The notes under the pieces are model-generated. The model worked only from the letters and a program-made list of their open reading frames with translations, did no database searches and was not told the origin of the DNA. Below, piece after piece: positions 1 to 11,831 of a stretch of DNA of 64,000 nucleotides; within the stretch, counting starts at the first letter, position 1, and the number at the start of each line of letters is the position of its first letter. The DNA comes from Primulina eburnea. Its lineage: Eukaryota; Streptophyta; Magnoliopsida; Lamiales; Gesneriaceae. Position numbers and translations under genes: made by a program. The stretch is from the NCBI RefSeq assembly GCF_022965805.1, contig NC_133101.1, positions 48,316,342-48,380,341 of the forward strand. The letters run 5' to 3'.

Positions 1-1416
1 ATCTCGCAATCATAGTCTTTCACCAGTTCCAACCACCGTCTCTGCCTCATGTTTAGCTCCTTCTGTGTGAAGAAATATTTCAGACTTTTGTGGTCAGTGA
101 AAATCTGACACTTCTCGCCATACAAGTAGTGTCTCCAAATCTTCAACGCAAAGACAACTGCGGCTAATTCTAAATCATGCGTCGGGTAGTTCTTCTCATG
201 CACCTTCAACTGCCTAGAAGCATAAGCTATAACCCGACCTTGCTGCATCAACACTGCTCCTAATCCGAGCTTAGATGCATCGGTATAAAGCACAAATTCA
301 CCCTGTCCTGTCGGCATGGTTAGCACTGGCGCCGAAATAAGAGCTTGCTTCAAAGTATCAAAGCTCTTCTGACATTCATCACTCCACACAAATTTAGCAT
401 TCTTCTTGGTCAGTGAAATGAGTGGCAGTGCTATGGATGAAAATCCCAGAATGAACTTACGGTAGTAACCGGCTAAACCCAGAAAACTGCGGATCTCTGA
501 TGCATTCTTTGGCTCAACCCATTCCTTAACGGCTGCTACCTTTGCTGGATCCACTTCAATGCCACTGCTAGACACTATATGCCCCAAAAACGCTACTTTC
601 TGCAACCAAAACTCGCACTTACTGAACTTCACAAATAACTTGCGACTCTGCAAAACCAGCAACACTGTCCTCAAATGCTGGCTATGCTCCTCATGGCTCT
701 TCGAGTATATGAGAATATCGTCAATGAAAACTATGACGAATTGGTCTAAGTAAGGATGGAATACTCGGTTCATGAGGTCCATGAAAATAGCTGGGGTGTT
801 CGTCAATCCGAAGGGCATTACTAAGAACTCGTAATGCTCATATATGGTCCTGAAGGCTGTCTTGTGAACATCTGCATCTTTCACCTTCAGCTGGTGATAC
901 CCTGATCGAAGATCTATCTTAAAGAACACCGTAGCTCCCTGCAACTGATCAAACAAGTCTTCAATCCTAGGAAGTGGGTACTTATTCTTTATCGTTACCT
1001 TGTTCCGCTCTCGGTAATCGATGCACAGCCTCATACTCCCATCCTTCTTCTTTACAAAGAGCACTGGTGCGCCCCACGGTGAGAAACTAGGGCGGATAAA
1101 TCCCTTGTCGAGAAGCTCCTGAATCTGCTGCTTGAGCTCTAACATCTCAGCTGGAGCTAATCGGTACGGCACCTTAGAGATTAGCACTGTGCCTGGCATG
1201 AGATCAATAGCAAACTCCACCTCTCTCTCTGGTGGAAGGCCTGTGACGTCATCAGGAAAGATGTCTGGGAATTCTCTGACTACTAACACCTCTGATAAAG
1301 ACGGAGTGGGTATGTCAGGTGCAGAAATAATGCTGGCCAAGAAGGCCTGACACCCCTTAGAAATACGTCTCCTAGCCTGCATGCAAGAGATCGTGCGAGG
1401 GAAACTTCTCCATCTG
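1..1416 (-). CDS. Element A pol fragment: reverse transcriptase and RNase H
   Basis: Reading leftwards from the B insertion, one minus-strand frame stays open to the window edge. An in-frame ATG lies at 1382-1380 but is internal to the polyprotein, not a true start. The fragment matches element C from 48471 to about 49850: the segment after protease, the RT palm and fingers, the RT active-site motif F-I-D-D (two Asp codons at 717-722) and the start of RNase H (motif T-D-A-S near 280). RT copies element RNA into cDNA in the cytoplasmic particle and RNase H removes the RNA strand. I found no stop when translating this stretch by eye. It is cut on the right by B, and the protease and gag upstream are broken, so the copy is not autonomous. 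Confidence 0.85.
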
Positions 1417-3283
1417 TGTGGGGACCCGGACGCTAATCAAGTTCTTAATCATCATTGGGACTAATTAATCGATTATAAAACAGGGTCTAAAAAAATTTTC
1501 TTTTTAAAATACGGAACGTAGTGAAATCAAGACATATATACATATCAGTATATATAAAATACAAGTCCTGTATCATAAACATTTATTCAAACTAGAGTTT
1601 AACAACTAATATCAAGTGTCCAAACCCTATCTCAGATCAAAGTCCGAAGTCTCCACTCTAACTCGATCTCTCCTCATCTCCTCGACCCTGAACCTGTCCC
1701 ACCTGTTGTCAAGTACACATACAGACAAGACAACAGCCGGATAATTCCGGTGAGAATATAATCCCAGTATAAATCAACGAAACATGCAATCATATAAACA
1801 ATATAAAGCATGTAACCAGGTAACAGATATATGTATCAAACTCTGAAACATAATCAATCATAGACTGTCGACATATACGTGACTCCACGTTTCAGACTAG
1901 ACTCAATCCTAGTCTAGGGATCCCGGTTTCCAGACATTGGCATTCCATATCGACCAACAGTAATAGAAAAGACTCCAGTTCTATCCACGTCGATATAGTA
2001 TCGATCACCAGTAATAGAGAAGCTCTGGTTCTATCCACATCAGTATAGTATCGATCACCAGTAATAGAAGAAACTCCGATTCTATCCACATCGATATAAC
2101 ATCGATCAACAGTAATAGAAGAAGTTATAATTCTATCCACATCAATACAATACTGATCACCAGTAATAGAATGAGCTATAATTCTATCCACATCGATAGC
2201 CAATTATCCAGTAGCAGACTATGGCACTTCCGCCAACACAATATCTCATGACATCGTGCAATGTGCCCGTGGTGATCCCACCACTATCAGGCACTTATGT
2301 CATAAGACTACTCGTCTAATACCTGCTATCTATAATCAAGAGAACAAGTATATCAATCAAATCAATGCAATATCAATGCAATAAAGTAAAGTATGTGATT
2401 TAGGGAAACTCAAGTCTAATCCGACTCAAGTCGATCTCCCAATACCACATTGACTTATACCTTTCGTTTGCAGTCACGGTCTGAAGCAATCTCAGTTCTG
2501 AACTCAAGACTGTCTCTGTAAATCTGAAAGGACATAACGGGAATACTAATATCAATATCCCATTCTCAATTCAATACTGAATCCGGTTAATCTGGATTTA
2601 ATTCAAAATCGACGGTATACCGGTACAATTTCAATATCCCCGTCAATACAATATCCTCAAATCACAGTTACAATCCATAACTCATATCCAATACAATCCG
2701 TAATCCAATCACAATTCAAATCTGTCTGGTATAAATCAATATACCCTAAAAATTCATAACAATTCCATAATCAGTCCGTTTCCTAATCTGACTCCGATTC
2801 TATGATGTCTAATATGTCAAGAGCAACATATAAGAATTACATCAAATTTCTACAACATCACATTTTCAAATGATACCAGAAATCAATAAAACTTACGTCC
2901 AGTTGTAGCTGTCAACGAGAGGATCACGGTACTGTGTCCGGATTTAAATTCTGATAGACGGATCTCGTAAAATCAAATTTCTAAGCTTGGAGGAAATTTC
3001 CCATGGAATTCTCGGTTTTCTCTCGGGAAAATAATGAAGGGAACGAACACTTGATACAATTATATGCATGAGAAATCAACGTGGCTCCCTCTCAAAATTT
3101 GTCCACCTTTTTTTTTCAATAATTACGAAAATGCCATCCAATATTTACGAAAATGCCATTGCCATCCAATAATTACGAAAATGCCATTGCCATCCAATAA
3201 TTACGAAAATGCCATCCCAATAATTTAAATCAAATATTTTTATTTTCGGGGTCTCCCAAAATGATAACATCTCGGGCCTTACA
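1417..3283 (-). repeat. Element B 3' LTR
   Basis: This 1867-bp LTR matches 8132-9989 almost base for base. On the element's strand it starts tgtaaggcccgagatg and ends gggtccccaca. It contains a five-copy 51-bp tandem array (1959-2212) and a second short array of about 28-bp units near 3117-3216 built on the phrase aattacgaaaatgcc. No gene is present; an open stretch at 1892-2203 is only the translated tandem array. Confidence 0.95.
1959..2212 (-). repeat. 51-bp tandem repeat array in the B 3' LTR
   Basis: Five imperfect units start at about 1959, 2010, 2060, 2111 and 2162, each beginning agtaatagaa and containing ttctatccac followed by atcgat-like bases. Because the period is 17 codons, a repetitive open frame results on the minus strand. 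The same array is at 8674-8926 in the other LTR. I see no sign that it encodes a protein. Confidence 0.9.
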
Positions 3284-3284
3284 A

Positions 3285-3297
3285 TTCTCCCCCTCTA
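3285..3297 (-). other. Element B polypurine tract
   Basis: On the element's strand a run rich in A and G (tagagggggagaa) abuts the 3' LTR. This is the expected primer site for plus-strand DNA synthesis. Just upstream is the phrase ttcgaggacgaaat, also found before the tract of element C and, as ttcggggacgaaat, of F. Confidence 0.85.
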
Positions 3298-3375
3298 AGA
3301 CATGATTTCGTCCTCGAAATCTCAAGCAATCATATCCTATGCAATCATATCAGAAACTGAAATAGTAAACTCACA

Positions 3376-4545
3376 TCAGTTGAATAACTCTGGGAATTCC
3401 TGTCTCATATCTGATTCGGTCTCCCAGGTGGCTTCTTCTACACCATGACGAGTCCATTGCACTTTCACAAGTGGAATCATTTTTGTTTTGAGCTGTTTTT
3501 CTTTACGATCGATAATCCAAATCGGTTTCTCGACATGACTCAATGTCTCGTCCAGCTCAGTCTCGTCTGGTTGAATAACATGTGAATCATCAGGGAGAAA
3601 CTTCCGCAACATCGATACATGAAAAACATCATTTATTCCAGATAATGAAGGCGGCAATGCTAGTCGATAGGCACGATCTCCTATCTTCTCGAGAATCTCA
3701 TAAGGACCAACATATCTTGGAGACAATTTCCCTTTCTTGCCAAATCTGAAAACTCCTCTGAAAGGTGAAATCTTAAGGAATACTCGGTCTCCTATCTCAA
3801 ATACCAACGGTCTTCGTCTGAGGTTGGCATATTTGGCTTGTCTGTCCTGTGCTGCCTTCATTTTCTTTTGAATCAATTTAACTTTTTCAGTCATATCTCT
3901 GATCATATCAGGTCCAGACTCAGGAACTTCAGAGATATCATCCCAGTAAAGAGGGGATCTGCATCTCTTTCCGTACAACGCTTCAAATGGTGCCATCTCA
4001 ATACTCGTTTGATAGTTGTTGTAGTACGAAAATTCGCAAAGTGGCAATGCATCTTGCCAGTTAGTACTAAAATCAAGTACTACAGCTCTCAGCATATCTT
4101 CCAATGTCTGAATCGTCCGTTCTGACTGTCTGTCAGTCTATGGATGATATGCGGTACTAAGATGCAATTTCGTACCTAGAGCTTGCTGCAAACTCTGCCA
4201 AAAGTGCGAAGTAAACCGAGGATCACAGTCTGACACAATCGACTTCGGCACTCCATGCAGTCTAACCACTTCCTTGACATAGATATCGGCCATCTGATCA
4301 TATCTATATGTCATCTTGTATGGAATAAAGCATGCTGATTTGGTCAATCGATCAATCACGACCCAAATCGCATCACAACCTCGGGAGGAACGTGGTAACT
4401 GTGTCACAAAGTCCATGGAAATGTGATCCCATTTCCATTCAGGAATGGACAAACTTTGCAACAAACCTCCTGGTTTCTTCCTCTCAGCTTTCACCTGTTG
4501 GCAATTTAGACACTTGGCTACAAATTCAATGACATCTGATTTCAT
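3376..4545 (-). pseudogene. Element B integrase core and chromodomain-like C-terminus (broken)
   Basis: This continues the polyprotein frame of 4546-6774. It begins just after a TAA stop (4546-4548) inside the integrase zinc-binding region and carries the pair C-L-N-C-Q-Q-V-K. The catalytic core shows S-M-D-F-V and the second Asp in V-S-D-C-D-P-R-F. A TAG (4138-4140) then interrupts the core just after Y-H-P, before the region with the catalytic Glu. The remainder (from 4104) holds the GPY/F-type segment and ends in a chromodomain-like tail with V-K-V-Q-W and E-E-A-T-W-E, stopping at 3376. Integrase would insert cDNA, and chromodomain tails of this clade are thought to guide insertion to heterochromatin. 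Both stops are in frame, so single substitutions may explain them. Confidence 0.85.
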
Positions 4546-6774
4546 TTATTTCCACCAATACTGTGCCTTTAAATCATTGTACATTTTCCTGCCACCAGGA
4601 TGAACGCTAAAACGACTGTTGTGCGCTTCCGACTGTATTCGATGTCTCAAATCTGAAACATTTGGCACAACAAGACGATTATTCACATTAAAAATGCCAT
4701 TTCTCACCCGATATTCCGATTGATGACCAGCTCTGACCATTGCAATCGAATTCTGTATATTCTGATCAACCTTCTGTGCCTCTTTAATTTCCAATATCAA
4801 TGCCGGTTCAGCTTGAATCATATATAATCTCAGAGGCCGACAATCTGTTTCAAAAGCTAATCCAGAAAAACAGGAGTCTTCTATCAAATTTGATACACCC
4901 ATCGTCGATAAGGATAGTGCACATACCTTTCGACTCAGCGCATCTGCTGCTGCGTTGGATTTCCCTGGATAGTACTTGATTTCACAATCAAAGTCTTTCA
5001 GTAAATCCAGCCATCTCCGCTGTCTCATATTCAGCTCTGATTGTGAAAACAGATATTTCAAGCTTTTATGATCCGAATAGATTTCGAATTTCTCACCGTA
5101 GAGGTAATGCCGCCATATCTTCAATGCAAAGACTATTGCTGCCAATTCAAGATCATGAATTGGATAACGAGATTCATGGGGTTTCAGCTGTCTCGAGGCA
5201 TAAGCAATCACATGCCCCTGCTGCATCAATACACAACCCAATCCTCGGTGAGATGCATCACAATAAACGACAAATCCACCAGTGCCTGAAGGAATCGTCA
5301 ACACAGGCGCACTGGTCAGTCTCTTTTTCAACTCAAGAAAACTGGATTCACAGTCTTTTGTCCACACAAATGGAGCATTCTTCTGAGCCAACTGTGTAAT
5401 CGGTTTGGCAATACTCGAAAAATCTTTAATGAATCGGCGATAATATCCTGCCAAACCCATAAAGCTGCGTATCTCTGGTACAGATGTCGGTCTTGGCCAT
5501 GAAATCACTGCCTCAACCTTACGGGGATCAACTGATATCCCGTCTCCGGATATGATATGTCCCAGAAATACCACCTGTTTCAACCAGAACTCGCATTTCG
5601 ACAACTTAGCATACAATTTCTCTGCCATCAAAATGCTCAACACAGTCCTCAGATGATTAGCATGCTCAATCATATTCTTTGAATATATCAGTATATCATC
5701 AATGAATATGATAACAAAATCATCCAAATATTTCTGAAAGACGCGGTTCATCAATCCCATAAATACCGCCGGTGCATTCGCCAAAACAAAAGGCATGACA
5801 ATAAACTCATAGTGTCCATACCTAGTTCTGAATGCTGTCTTAGAGATATCAGAGTCCCTGACTCTCAATTGATGGTATCCAGATCTCAAGTCGATCTTGG
5901 AATACACCGAAGAACCCTGCAACTGATCAAATAAATCATCAATACGAGGCAATGGATATTTATTCTTTACCGTTGCCTTGTTCAGTTGCATGTAGTCGAT
6001 ACAAAGTCTCATCGACCCGTCTTTATTTCTCACGAACAGTACTGGAGCACCCCAAGGAGACACACTCGGTCTAATGTACCCCTTGGCCAGTAAATCCTCC
6101 AACTGTTCTTTCAATTCTTTCAATTCGATCGGTGCCATTCTGTATGGAGCTCTCGAAATCGGAACTGTTCCTGGCATTAACTCAATGCTGAAGTCTATCT
6201 CTCGAATCGGAGGCAATCCAGGAATCTCATCTGGAAAGACATCAGCAAACTCACACAGCACTGGCAAATCCGCCAATGATGGGCTCGATTTCAGAAAATC
6301 AACTGAATATACCAGGAATCCATCCGCTCCCTTCTGCAATAATCGAGTCATATTCATTGCAGATATCAAAGGAATTCTGGCACGAGAACCCTTACCATAA
6401 AATTTCCACTCCTCAGCCATCTCAGGTCTGAATCGAACTATCTTGTGGAAACAATCGACTGTAGCTCGGTACTTGGTCAATGTATCAATACCGATAATAC
6501 AATCAAAGTCAGATAACCCAAGCACAATACAGTCTAACTCAATTGTATGCCCATCGTACTGCAGTATACTAGATTTAACAGTTTTCACTGACATCACACC
6601 TGTCCCTAACGGAGAAGAGACAGACAATACCGCAGACAATGACTCAATAGGTAACGCATGACTCAATGCAAATCTCTCAGAAATAAAAGTATGCGATGCA
6701 CCAGTGTCAATCAGCACATATGCAGGATCACCAGAAAAAAAAACAGTTACCTGCCACGACATCATCAGGTGCAT
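4546..6774 (-). CDS. Element B pol: protease, reverse transcriptase, RNase H, integrase N-terminus
   Basis: A 742-codon open stretch. Domains in order: aspartic protease with D-T-G-A-S-H near residues 23-28; RT with F-I-D-D at about 357-360; RNase H with its first Asp near residue 506 (Y-C-D-A-S); and the first part of the integrase zinc-binding domain (H-P-G-G near the end) before a TAA. The protease cleaves the polyprotein, and RT with RNase H make cDNA in the particle. The apparent start at 6774 is not natural: the frame overlaps the gag end, and the shift occurs at a nine-T run (element strand) near 6735-6743. The RT catalytic Asp pair is intact. The proximal frame break and distal stops make the whole polyprotein defective as read here. 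Confidence 0.9.
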   Translation of the reverse strand: MHLMMSWQVTVFFSGDPAYVLIDTGASHTFISERFALSHALPIESLSAVLSVSSPLGTGVMSVKTVKSSILQYDGHTIELDCIVLGLSDFDCIIGIDTLTKYRATVDCFHKIVRFRPEMAEEWKFYGKGSRARIPLISAMNMTRLLQKGADGFLVYSVDFLKSSPSLADLPVLCEFADVFPDEIPGLPPIREIDFSIELMPGTVPISRAPYRMAPIELKELKEQLEDLLAKGYIRPSVSPWGAPVLFVRNKDGSMRLCIDYMQLNKATVKNKYPLPRIDDLFDQLQGSSVYSKIDLRSGYHQLRVRDSDISKTAFRTRYGHYEFIVMPFVLANAPAVFMGLMNRVFQKYLDDFVIIFIDDILIYSKNMIEHANHLRTVLSILMAEKLYAKLSKCEFWLKQVVFLGHIISGDGISVDPRKVEAVISWPRPTSVPEIRSFMGLAGYYRRFIKDFSSIAKPITQLAQKNAPFVWTKDCESSFLELKKRLTSAPVLTIPSGTGGFVVYCDASHRGLGCVLMQQGHVIAYASRQLKPHESRYPIHDLELAAIVFALKIWRHYLYGEKFEIYSDHKSLKYLFSQSELNMRQRRWLDLLKDFDCEIKYYPGKSNAAADALSRKVCALSLSTMGVSNLIEDSCFSGLAFETDCRPLRLYMIQAEPALILEIKEAQKVDQNIQNSIAMVRAGHQSEYRVRNGIFNVNNRLVVPNVSDLRHRIQSEAHNSRFSVHPGGRKMYNDLKAQYWWK

Positions 6775-7873
6775 CCTGTGCTTGCTCCTCAGTCAAAGCG
6801 AATAGTCGGGCCTGCTGTCGAGGAGGCTGGCTCGCTGTCTGGCTCCCTCCTGGCCTCTGCTGTAACTGAGTAGACGGTGCTGGCTGAAAGGAATGAACGG
6901 CAGAAGATCGTCTTCCTGTCTGAGCCACTGATCCAGATGACTCAGCGGCCTGGAATCCCTGGGCATCACGCTGTGGACACACTCGGGCAAAGTGTCCATG
7001 CTGCTTACAAATACGACAATTTCCGAACACTCCTCGGCACTGCTCGGTGGAATGCTTCCCTCCACAAGTGCTACAGTAGAGTCCTGTGTAACTCTGGCCC
7101 TGACCAGTCTGTCTAGAGCCACTCGAACTGGATGAGCTACTTCCAGCTTTCTTGAATTTCTTCCCCTTAGCTTTCAGGAAATCTTTCTTTCCACTAACAC
7201 TGCCACTCTCAAATCGGGGAGCTGGTGGAGGCAGCTGTGATCTCGGTACTGAAGGCACAAACGAGTCCTCTCTCTGTCTCATCAGACCTGCTTCGGCTCC
7301 CTTGGCTCTGTTCAAGGCATCGGTGAAATTGTTTGGCCTCTCGGTATTCACCAGGGTGAAGATTTCAGGATTTAGGCCATTTATAAACTGGTCCGCAACG
7401 GCCTCATCATGCGCAGCCACATGAGGAGCAAATCTCAACAGTGTAGAGAACTTAGCCACATAGTCCTCAATGTTTAACTGGCCTTGTCTCAAATTTGCAA
7501 ATTCGGCTCCCTTGTCCTTCCTATAAGATACTGGAAAGAACCGTAGATAAAATTCAGACTTAAACACATCCCAGGTAATGGCCGTACCTCGTTATTCCAA
7601 TGCCCGTCTAGTCGTAATCCACCAATGTTTCGCAACGTCATGCAGTTGGTGTCCGATCAGTTTCACCCTCTTTTCCTCCGTATATTCCAACGATTCAAAC
7701 ATCGCTTCAATATCGTCCAACCAACTTTCACATTCCACGGAATTCTCCGTACCTTTCAAAGTCGGTGGATGAAAAGACTGAAACCTTTTCAACAGTTTTT
7801 CCATCGGTGTAGGAGTCACATCCATGGGAGGATTCGATGTACTCCCCTGTTCTGGTATTCTTCTCGGAGGCAT
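6728..7873 (-). pseudogene. Element B gag (one in-frame stop)
   Basis: The structural capsid/nucleocapsid precursor. The likely start is the ATG at 7873-7871, giving M-P-P-R-R as in A and C; an in-frame ATG at 7903 lies further upstream. The capsid region includes the W-W motif near 7615. A TAA (7592-7594) interrupts it, and the frame then continues unbroken to 6728. The nucleocapsid part has two knuckles, C-S-T-C-G-G-K-H-S-T-E-Q-C (spacing slightly off) and a canonical CX2CX4HX4C beginning C-R-I-C. A Ser run and Gln-rich tail lie around and after them. The final residues F-F-F-W come from reading the homopolymer in the gag frame; pol continues in another frame there. Confidence 0.88.
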
Positions 7874-8114
7874 ATCTGAAATCAAAAGGATTAGCAACCC
7901 CAACCCAAGTTCTATTTCAGTCCTCCTCCGATCATCTTACTGCTGATCCAGAATCGGCTCTGATTCGTTCTCAATAATACATGTTTTCAAATCAAGTCAG
8001 ATAAACAGATAAACATGCATTATAAAGCAGTAAATCATGCTAGCAATCAAAACAGGGAAAGAAAACACATTCTACCCCGCTCACTAGCTCCTAACTCAAT
8101 CTCAAGGATCTATC

Positions 8115-8126
8115 GCTCTGATACCA
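8115..8126 (-). other. Element B primer-binding site (initiator tRNA-Met type)
   Basis: On the minus strand the sequence reads tggtatcagagc, the usual plant site complementary to the 3' end of initiator tRNA-Met. It lies a few bases inside the 5' LTR, giving the element's direction. Confidence 0.92.
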
Positions 8127-8131
8127 CCTGT

Positions 8132-9989
8132 TGTGGGGACCCGGACGCTAATCAAGTTCTTAATCATCATTGGGACTAATTAATCGATTATAAAACAGGG
8201 TCTAAAAAAATTTTCTTTTTAAAATGCGGAACGTAGTGAAATCAAGACATATATACATATCAGTATATATAAAATACAAGTCCTGTATCATAAACATTTA
8301 TTCAAACTAGAGTTTAACAACTAATATCAAGTGTCCAAACCCTATCTCAGATCAAAGTCCGAAGTCTCCACTCTAACTCGATCTCTCCTCATCTCCTCGA
8401 CCCTGAACCTGTCCCACCTGTTGTCAAGTACACATACAGACAAGACAACAGCCGGATAATTCCGGTGAGAATATAATCCCAGTATAAATCAATGAAACAT
8501 GCAATCATATAAACAATATAAAGCATGTAACCAGGTAACAGATATATGTATCAAACTCTGAAACATAATCAATCATAGACTGTCGACATATACGTGACTC
8601 CACGTTTCAGACTAGACTCAATCCTAGTCTAGGGATCCCGATTTCCAGACATTGGCATTCCATATCGACCAACAGTAATAGAAAAGACTCCAGTTCTATC
8701 CACGTCGATATAATATCGATCACCAGTAATAGAGAAGCTCTGGTTCTATCCACATCAGTATAGTATCGATCACCAGTAATAGAAGAAACTCCGATTCTAT
8801 CCACATCGATATAACATCGATCAACAGTAATAGAAGAAGTTATAATTCTATCCACATCAATACAATACTGATCACCAGTAATAGAATGAGCTATAATTCT
8901 ATCCACATCGATAGCCAATTATCCAGTAGCAGACTATGGCACTTCCGCCAACACAATATCTCATGACATCGTGCAATGTGCCCGTGGTGATCCCACCACT
9001 ATCAGGCACTTATATCATAAGACTACTCGTCTAATACCTGCTATCTATAATCAAGAGAAAAAGTATATCAATCAAATCAATGCAATAAAGTAAAGTATGT
9101 GATTTAGGGAAACTCAAGTCTAATCCGACTCAAGTCGATCTCCCAATACCACATTGACTTATACCTTTCGTTTGCAGTCACGGTCTGAAGCAATCTCAGT
9201 TCTGAACTCAAGACTGTCTCTGTAAATCTGAAAGGACATAACGGGAATACTAATATCAATATCTCATTCTCAATTCAATACTGAATCCGGTTAATCTGGA
9301 TTTAATTCAAAATCGACGGTATACCGGTACAATTTCAATATCCCCGTCAATACAATATCCTCAAATCACAGTTACAATCCATAACCCATATCCAATACAA
9401 TCCGTAATCCAATCACAATTCAAATCTGTCTGGTATAAATCAATATACCCTAAAAATTCATAACAATTCCATAATCAGTCCGTTTCCTAATCTGACTCCG
9501 ATTCTATGATGTCTAATATGTCAAGAGCAACATATAAGAATTACATCAAATTTCTACAACATCACATTTTCAAATGATACCAGAAATCAATAAAACTTAC
9601 GTCCAGTTGTAGCTGTCAACGAGAGGATCACGGTACTGTGTCCGGATTTAAATTCTGATAGACGGATCTCGTAAAATCAAATTTCTAAGCTTGGAGGAAA
9701 TTTCCCATGGAATTCTCGGTTTTCTCTCGGGAAAATAATGAAGGGAACGAACACTTGATACAATTATATGCATGGGAAATCAACGTGGCTCCCTCTCAAA
9801 ATTTGTCCACCTTTTTTTCAATAATTACGAAAATGCCATCCAATATTTACGAAAATGCCATTGCCATCCAATAATTACGAAAATGCCATTGTCATCCAAT
9901 AATTACGAAATTGCCGGCCATCCCAATAATTTAAATAAAATATTTTTATTTTCGGGGTCTCCCAAAATGATAACATCTCGGGCCTTACA
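8132..9989 (-). repeat. Element B 5' LTR
   Basis: A 1858-bp copy of the left LTR, drives transcription leftwards in theory. Visible differences include a short deletion around 9080 relative to the repeated atcaatgcaat phrase near 2360, and scattered substitutions. It carries the same 51-bp array (8674-8926). The TSD atctg follows at 9990-9994. Confidence 0.95.
8674..8926 (-). repeat. 51-bp tandem repeat array in the B 5' LTR
   Basis: Five units at the same position and phase as the array at 1959-2212, with nearly the same sequence, as expected for young sister LTRs. Confidence 0.9.
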
Positions 9990-9994
9990 ATCTG

Positions 9995-10350
9995 GCTGGC
10001 TCAAACAGAAACTATTCCATGCCCGGCGGTCTAACCAATACCGACCTCTTCTGAAAATCAATCAGAACTTTGTTCTTCGTCAGCCAGTCCATTCCTAAAA
10101 AAATGTCGAACTCTGGCATCGGCAGTAGAATCAAATCTGCATATACTAGATGGCCCTGCAATTCCAGATCGATATCTTTGATCACACTAGTTGCTAACAG
10201 CTCTTCCCGGATGGGACTGTCACTGGAAAATTTATGTCTAGGCCAATGGACTTGTGTCCAGATGATTAACAAAAGTATCCGAGATAAAGGAGTGAGTGGC
10301 TCCTGAATCTATCAATGCCGTTGTGGCTAATCACTTAATGAAAATATTCC
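9995..10350 (-). pseudogene. Element A aspartic protease remnant
   Basis: The exon-like segment after the candidate intron aligns with element C 48079-48467. Its first part encodes the region with the D-S-G-A-T-H active site (near 10303). A one-base deletion near 10262 relative to C shifts the frame. The second part keeps protease C-terminal features such as L-G-M-D-W-L-T and ends in a TAG at 10012-10014 where C has a Gln codon. The segment then meets the inserted element B. The protease would mature Gag-Pol; here it is inactive. Confidence 0.8.
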
Positions 10351-10514
10351 CTGAGAGACGTTAGCACAACAAACTAACTTATATCCCAGAAATTCTACCA
10401 TAAACCTCATGCAACAAAAGATACCCACAATTCCAACTAAAACACTAGTATTCGAATTAAAATTAAACATGGAAGGCAAAGAAATCAATACTATACTGAA
10501 TTAAATAAATTAAC
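10351..10514 (-). other. Candidate spliced intron between gag and protease in element A
   Basis: The region between the last gag codons and the protease start is non-coding, with GT at its 5' side (act|gttaat) and gctaacgtctctcag|gg at its 3' side. Its length, 164 bp, equals the corresponding segment in element C, and the last 100 or so bases are strongly similar, including ctaac near the acceptor. Splicing is inferred, not shown. Confidence 0.55.
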
Positions 10515-11600
10515 AGTCAAAAGGGTAGTGTCTGGATTCGCCTCTTGGGCATGCATGGAGAATATTCTCCCTTGGGTTGGCTGCTTCCAGTGTGAGCACT
10601 CTTTCAACATGTGGTCCGTAGCTCCACATTTAAAACATTTCCCGGATCCCCATAGGCACTGTCCGGGATGCTGGCGATTGCACTTCTGGTACACTGGGAA
10701 GTTACCGGGCTTCTGAGGCGCCCCTTGCTGCTGGATAGGACCCTTGCCTTTCGGCGGTCCCTGATAGGGTTTCTTCCCTGGTGGCCCCTGAAACGGCCTC
10801 TTAAACTAGGACTTCTGATGCTGCTGCTGCGGGTGTTGTAGTGGTGCCTGATAGTGCCTCTTGCCCTGCCTGTCATCCTCTATATCCCTCATATCTTGCT
10901 CTGCTGACAATGCTCTTGACACGGCAACTGCGTAAGTAGTAGGACCAGCAACTCGAACGTCACGGCGCAAGATCGGCCGCAACCCACCGATGAAGTGCCT
11001 CAGCTTACTCTGGGCATCATTAGCTATGAGGAGCACAAAGTAACAACCCCTCTCGAACTTCCTGACGAAGTCTGCTACGCTGATGTCTCCTTGTCGTAGC
11101 GACATGAACTCTCTGATAAGACGGGATCGTACTTCTTCAGTGAAGTACTTGGCGAAGAACGCTTCTTTGAATCCAATCCAAGACAAATTCGGCAAATTAA
11201 TTGCCACCGACGCACTGTCCCACCAATGTCTGGCATCGCCTGCTAAAAAGAATATGGCACAACGGTCTCGATCATCATCCTGCAGCTCCATGTAGTCAAA
11301 AATCACTTCGATTGACTTAATCCATTCCTCTGCCACCATCGGGTCAGTAGATCCCGAAAACTCCTTAGGACTCATCCTCCTAAACCTCTCATACACTGCT
11401 TCTGGTTGGGGCCTCGCCCCTACACCCGCTGCTGTAGCCTGGTTCCCCGCAAATTGCGCGAAGAACTGCGTCATCCCTGCAAGCATCTGTGCTTGCATGT
11501 CTGGAGGTGGAGGTGGAGGTGGATGAGCGTCTCTCCCCTTCTCACGAGCTTCTCTATCCTCGTCTCTTTCTTCCCGGTCAATCACACGTCTAGGAGGCAT
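10491..11600 (-). pseudogene. Element A gag
   Basis: Starts at the ATG 11600-11598 (M-P-P-R-R), directly after a possible leader intron. A charged N-terminus is followed by a Pro run, the capsid region (R-M-S-P-K-E-F, then W-W near residue 130) and a basic Gln-rich linker, then a CX2CX4HX4C knuckle starting C-F-K-C. A TAG at 10806-10808 breaks the linker, where element C has Gln; downstream the same frame is open to 10491. The last codons lie in the candidate intron, so an unspliced RNA would end Gag there. Gag builds the particle and binds element RNA. Confidence 0.88.
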
Positions 11601-11601
11601 A

Positions 11602-11750
11602 CTGTTCCAACAATTTACCCAACACGTAAACCCCGTATGCATGAACATGATTGACATAAGATGCACGTACTACAACTTGAAAATATGCACATGCTGAAAT
11701 CAGAACTCAATGCTTACTACATGACATAAATTTGAAACTTTAAAACTTAC
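11602..11750 (-). other. Candidate leader intron before gag in element A
   Basis: On the minus strand, tcaagtct|gtaagt is a strong donor and ggaacag|t directly precedes the gag ATG. The 149-bp length matches the 150-bp segment at the same place in C. Its presence is inferred from sequence alone. Confidence 0.5.
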
Positions 11751-11817
11751 AGACTTGAGGTGTGACTTCGTGAGAATCTTGTGACTGGCAGTATGCATAA
11801 CCCTTTTCAAGAACACA

Positions 11818-11829
11818 GCTCTGATACCA
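11818..11829 (-). other. Element A primer-binding site (initiator tRNA-Met type)
   Basis: Reads tggtatcagagc on the minus strand, two bases inside the 5' LTR. Confidence 0.92.
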
Positions 11830-11831
11830 AA

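Larger units (their letters stand above)
1417..9989 (-). mobile_element. Element B: full-length Ty3/gypsy chromovirus (Tekay-like)
   Basis: The element has two LTRs (1417-3283 and 8132-9989), each beginning tg and ending ca, flanked by the 5-bp TSD atctg (1412-1416 and 9990-9994). The primer-binding site lies inside the right LTR and the polypurine tract beside the left LTR, so transcription runs leftwards. Gag, protease, RT, RNase H, integrase and a chromodomain-like tail are all present in order. Damage includes one in-frame stop in gag, a frame break at a nine-base homopolymer between gag and pol, and stops in integrase. The LTRs differ by few substitutions and small indels, so insertion looks recent and the coding lesions may have been inherited or arisen quickly. 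It lies inside element A. Confidence 0.95.

Noticed and set aside
1892..2203. 103-codon frame with repeated D-V-D-R-I
   Set aside because: It is the translation of the 51-bp tandem array inside an LTR.
10604..10876. Arg-rich frame overlapping A gag
   Set aside because: Shadow of the true gag frame, which carries the zinc knuckle.
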